Origin: Chelatococcus sp.
Lineage (GTDB): Bacteria > Pseudomonadota > Alphaproteobacteria > Rhizobiales > Beijerinckiaceae
Direction of reading: 5' to 3'
DNA length: 61,177 nucleotides
Assembly: GCA_003248805.1 (NCBI GenBank)
Contig: QFQY01000024.1
Span: 1 to 61,177, forward strand
Shown here: positions 60,072-61,177 of the stretch, piece by piece
Position numbering within the stretch: position 1 is the first letter of the stretch
How the letters are laid out: every line of letters starts with the position of its first letter
Program-made: the position numbers and the translations under genes
The notes under the pieces: model-generated
Seen by the model: the letters and a program-made list of their open reading frames with translations, nothing else
What the model was told of the DNA's origin: nothing
Database searches by the model: none

Positions 60072-60300
60072 TGCGCTCGTCTCCGGAAATCCGACGCGTG
60101 ACGATCGAGCATCCAGCGTGCCGGCGGATCGCGGAGTTTTTGTGGCGGTGCAACAGAGCGTTTCGGCCGGCGCGCCGGCCATGCGCAAAAAGCCGTGCTT
60201 CCCCCGTCCGCGCGAACCCGCTAGGAAGCGCGCAGCCATGCTGCGGCCGCTCGCCGCGGATTGGAAGAGTTCACATCTGGCCGAACAGGGGTCGCATCAC

Positions 60301-61177
60301 ATGAGCAAGATCAAGGTCGCCAACCCGGTCGTCGACATGGACGGCGACGAGATGACCCGCATCATCTGGCAGAAGATCAAGGACACGCTGATCTTCCCCT
60401 ATCTCGACCTCGAGCTCGACTATTACGACCTCTCCGTCGAGAACCGCGACGCCACGGACGACCAGGTCACCATCGACGCCGCCAACGCCACCAAGAAGCA
60501 TGGCGTGGCCGTCAAATGCGCCACCATCACGCCGGACGAAGCCCGCGTGAAGGAATTCAACCTCAAGTCGATGTGGAAGTCGCCGAACGGCACGATCCGC
60601 AACATCCTCGGCGGCGTCATCTTCCGCGAGCCGATCATCTGCAAGAACGTGCCGCGCCTCGTGCCGGGCTGGACGCAGCCGATCGTGATCGGCCGCCACG
60701 CCTATGGCGACCAGTACCGCGCCACCGACTTCAAGTTCCCGGGCAAGGGCACGCTGTCGATCAAGTTCGTCGGCGAGGACGGCGCGGTGATCGAGAAGGA
60801 GGTCTTCAAGGCCCCCGACGCCGGCGTCGCCATGGCGATGTACAATCTCGACGAGTCGATCCGCGACTTCGCCCGCGCCTCGCTGAACTACGGCCTGATG
60901 CGCAAGTACCCGGTCTACCTCTCGACCAAGAACACCATCCTCAAGACCTATGACGGCCGCTTCAAGGACATCTTCCAGGAGATCTACGAGGCCGAGTTCA
61001 AGGCGGAGTTCGACAAGCTCGGCATCACCTACGAGCACCGCCTGATCGACGACATGGTCGCCTCGGCGATGAAGTGGTCCGGCGGCTATGTCTGGGCCTG
61101 CAAGAACTACGACGGCGACGTGCAGTCCGACACGGTGGCGCAGGGCTTCGGCTCGCTCGGCCTGATGACCTCGGTGC
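60301..61177 (+). CDS. icd: NADP-dependent isocitrate dehydrogenase, truncated by window end
   Basis: The first 292 residues of an isocitrate dehydrogenase of the eukaryote-like type II NADP class common in alphaproteobacteria. Markers are MSKIKVANPVVDMDGDEMTR, the substrate-site block KSPNGTIRNILGG and a run of Arg residues, then GRHAYGDQYRATD, YEHRLIDDMVA and QGFGSLGLMTSV. The full protein is about 405 residues, so about a quarter is missing to the right. It oxidises isocitrate to 2-oxoglutarate in the TCA cycle. The ATG at 60301 has AGGGG nine bases upstream. Confidence 0.96.
   Translation, partial: MSKIKVANPVVDMDGDEMTRIIWQKIKDTLIFPYLDLELDYYDLSVENRDATDDQVTIDAANATKKHGVAVKCATITPDEARVKEFNLKSMWKSPNGTIRNILGGVIFREPIICKNVPRLVPGWTQPIVIGRHAYGDQYRATDFKFPGKGTLSIKFVGEDGAVIEKEVFKAPDAGVAMAMYNLDESIRDFARASLNYGLMRKYPVYLSTKNTILKTYDGRFKDIFQEIYEAEFKAEFDKLGITYEHRLIDDMVASAMKWSGGYVWACKNYDGDVQSDTVAQGFGSLGLMTSV

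Overview
The window reads as chromosomal DNA from a high-GC, motile alphaproteobacterium, most likely order Hyphomicrobiales and perhaps Bosea-like. The genus is inference from gene content and base composition. Supporting points are the FlbT/FlaF/FliX flagellar regulators, sigma-54-type flagellar promoters, a PuuD-type membrane urate hydroxylase, a DUF2934 protein and NADP-isocitrate dehydrogenase. Genes are densely packed. No gene-free stretch exceeds about 300 bases, and I see no insertion sequence, prophage, CRISPR array or rRNA.

Layout. 1-0.93 kb: tRNA-Lys(CTT), a MgtC/SapB membrane protein and a proline-rich small protein. 0.94-1.84 kb: a lower-GC two-gene cassette, with a HEPN-like protein and an unknown partner that overlap. 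1.9-4.9 kb: an M20 peptidase divergent from a stand-alone SNF2-type ATPase. 4.9-18.1 kb: a glycogen/alpha-glucan block (malQ, glgB, glgA, glgX, a second glgX-type gene, glgP) with a DUF2934 gene and a nested palindromic repeat. glgC is not in it. 18.4-21.7 kb: purine catabolism, with a PuuE-UraD fusion, uraH and puuD covering urate to allantoin and allantoate.

21.8-43.1 kb is mixed housekeeping and accessory content: a YfhO-like membrane protein, GlcG/HbpS, a BON-LysM protein, rhodanese, DUF3829, an orphan CoxL-like molybdoenzyme subunit, cytochrome c' with cytochrome b561, a metal cupin facing an HTH-cupin regulator, an EamA transporter and an SDR lacking YxxxK. It continues with a metallophosphoesterase-glycosyltransferase pair, a CPA2 antiporter, an orphan MoxR ATPase, a DUF2975-HTH pair, a SixA-like phosphatase and ycjX-ycjF.

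43.1-56.5 kb is a flagellar locus. flgE-flgK-flgL lie on the plus strand. flgI, a rod-binding flgJ, a FlgN-like gene, a FlaG-like gene, two flagellins, flbT and flaF lie on the minus strand, and fliX is divergent from flgI. flgE and flgI each have a GG-N10-GC sigma-54 promoter about 93-103 bp from a shared CCGGCAG-type palindrome. This fits a Caulobacter-like FlbD/FliX/sigma-54 cascade. The leader of one flagellin can fold so that its Shine-Dalgarno is paired, close to flbT, whose family acts on flagellin mRNA leaders.

56.5-61.2 kb: a secretory-type lipase, a dioxygenase-like cupin, an SDR, an exported protein, and the 5' part of icd, cut off by the window end.
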